Assembly: GCA_023266055.1 (NCBI GenBank)
Contig: JAHFRW010000028.1
Span: 1 to 36,106, forward strand
DNA from: Gammaproteobacteria bacterium
GTDB lineage: Bacteria > Pseudomonadota > Gammaproteobacteria > Ga0077554 > Ga007554
Reading direction: 5' to 3'
DNA: 36,106 nucleotides
The notes under the pieces: generated by a model
Database searches by the model: none
What the model saw: the letters and a program-made list of their open reading frames with translations, nothing else
Told to the model about the DNA's origin: nothing
Shown: in pieces, positions 34,991-36,106 of the stretch
Numbering within the stretch: position 1 is the stretch's first letter
How the letters are laid out: the number at the start of each line of letters is the position of its first letter
Position numbers and translations under genes: made by a program

Positions 34991-36106
34991 CTAAGCCCTC
35001 CACTCATTGCATAGCGATATCCTGAACAGGTCATGAAATGGCTCGCACATCCACAAATTTGCCACCGCAGCCAATTCATCACCAATAAAAATCAGGGGCA
35101 GGCGGTCACGCTGCCACGGGGGAATGCCTTGCTCCTGAAAAAGCTTGCGCAGTTCATGAGTATGTCCACGCCCGACCGGGCGGCAACGTTCTCCGCCCTG
35201 ACGAAATCGTACTGTGACAGGCTTGGCGGGAAGCAGGGAAACATCTACTGCTCCATCCGTCATGGATCGGGCTGTGAGCGTGCCAACGCCAGGCAATATC
35301 AATGGATCCCGTATCTTCCATGGCAGTGTTGCACGGGCATCATGTGCTAACAGCGGTGCCATGGCATACACCAGATTTCGATAACGACGGGCTTCAGCAC
35401 CTTCATAATAACCCGTGCTTCCCCAACGCACACAGGAAATGCTGTCCACCGCAGCATGTAAAATATCATGTTGAATATGTTGCAGGTGTACTGTCGTGGG
35501 TACAGACAGCTTCAACTGTTTGAACCAGCGGCGCAATACATTACGTTGACGCGCTTCGTCCAACATCAGCAAACCACTCACAGATAACGTATCAGGCGTG
35601 GGGCCGTGCACCTGTTGCATATCGCTCTCTGCCAGGGCATCCAGCAGACTCGCCGCTTCAGCAGCATGTGCAGCGGCACGTGATAATGTGCGCGACACCG
35701 CAGGCCATTGCTGTTTGAGGTGCGGTATGATGTTATGACGCAGGTAATTACGTTCAAAACCGGTGTCAATATTGCTGGGATCTTCAACCCAGGAAAGTTG
35801 ATGTTGCCTGGCATAATCGGCAAGCTCAGCCGCCGTGAAATTAAGCAATGGCCGTGCCAGCCATCCCGGACCCAAGGGGGTACATGGAGGCATGGCGGCC
35901 AGTCCATGTGGGCCGGCGCCACGCAACAACTGCAACAACAAAGTTTCGGCCTGATCATCCTGATGATGTGCGGTAAGCAGCACATCACCCTCTTCCATCA
36001 ATGCAGTAATCGCCTGATAGCGCGCACTACGTGCCGCCGCTTCAGGGCTTTCACCAGCACGTGCCCTGGCGTTGACGCGTAGAATCTGACAGGGCAAAGC
36101 CAGCGC
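34991..36106 (-). CDS. tilS: tRNA(Ile)-lysidine synthase, C-terminal part (runs off the window)
   Basis: The 372 codons here lack the start: the frame is open to the edge, and the PP-loop SGGxDS motif is not in the window, so the gene is partial. What is present: HHQDDQAETLLLQLLRGAGPHGLAAMPP, WVEDPSNIDTGFERNYLRHNIIPHL, and the C-terminal tRNA-binding domain (RQGGERCRPVGRGHTHELRKLFQEQGIPPWQRDRLPLIF). TilS modifies C34 of tRNA-Ile to lysidine so that it reads AUA. The stop at 34991-34993 is four bases before the putA start; the two appear to share a transcript. Confidence 0.95.
   Translation of the reverse strand, partial: ALALPCQILRVNARARAGESPEAAARSARYQAITALMEEGDVLLTAHHQDDQAETLLLQLLRGAGPHGLAAMPPCTPLGPGWLARPLLNFTAAELADYARQHQLSWVEDPSNIDTGFERNYLRHNIIPHLKQQWPAVSRTLSRAAAHAAEAASLLDALAESDMQQVHGPTPDTLSVSGLLMLDEARQRNVLRRWFKQLKLSVPTTVHLQHIQHDILHAAVDSISCVRWGSTGYYEGAEARRYRNLVYAMAPLLAHDARATLPWKIRDPLILPGVGTLTARSMTDGAVDVSLLPAKPVTVRFRQGGERCRPVGRGHTHELRKLFQEQGIPPWQRDRLPLIFIGDELAAVANLWMCEPFHDLFRISLCNEWRA

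Overview
The window is an ordinary-looking chromosomal segment of a gammaproteobacterium of middling G+C content. The evidence is gene order: dnaQ-rnhA-methyltransferase divergent from gloB-mltD, pcnB-folK-(deoxynucleoside kinase)-panB-panC, hrcA-grpE-dnaK-dnaJ, and tilS at the right edge. MutL carries the endonuclease motif of species that lack MutH, so the organism is probably not close to Escherichia. A CbbY-type phosphatase hints, weakly, at a RuBisCO-using relative. I cannot name a genus.

Layout. Bases 1-3300 look accessory: two direct copies of a 114-bp repeat (30-143 and 3182-3295, one mismatch) bracket a DUF5329 secreted protein, a lipoprotein metallo-beta-lactamase-fold hydrolase of the NAPE-PLD type, and a PadR repressor overlapping a four-helix membrane protein, with a clear operator/promoter upstream of padR. 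The right-hand repeat copy sits in a larger region (2990-3295) built of nested inverted repeats. From 3409 the conserved chromosome begins: mutL; a dienelactone-hydrolase-like secreted protein and a GST on the plus strand; then on the minus strand srkA, an FKBP lipoprotein, a small membrane protein, a large ankyrin-repeat lipoprotein, dnaQ, rnhA and a methyltransferase; gloB and mltD on the plus strand; modABC, a CbbY-like phosphatase and the pcnB-folK-dNK-panB-panC run on the minus strand; tRNA-Glu(CUC) and ligA on the plus strand; then dnaJ, dnaK, grpE, hrcA, putA and tilS on the minus strand.

How the parts work together. DNA maintenance is represented by MutL, DnaQ, RNase HI and LigA; pantothenate and folate synthesis by PanB, PanC and FolK; molybdate uptake by ModABC. 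The heat-shock block is doubly controlled: a CIRCE element precedes hrcA, while near-consensus sigma-32 promoters precede grpE (inside the end of hrcA) and dnaK. A rho-independent terminator separates dnaK from dnaJ.

Most noteworthy: the dienelactone hydrolase-like protein has Asp where the catalytic Cys should be, with the rest of the triad at family spacing; GloB has Arg in place of the first zinc-ligand His; the structured repeat beside mutL interrupts the usual mutL neighbourhood; and an ankyrin lipoprotein lies with a membrane protein and an FKBP lipoprotein. I saw no phage, CRISPR, transposase or recognisable defence system.
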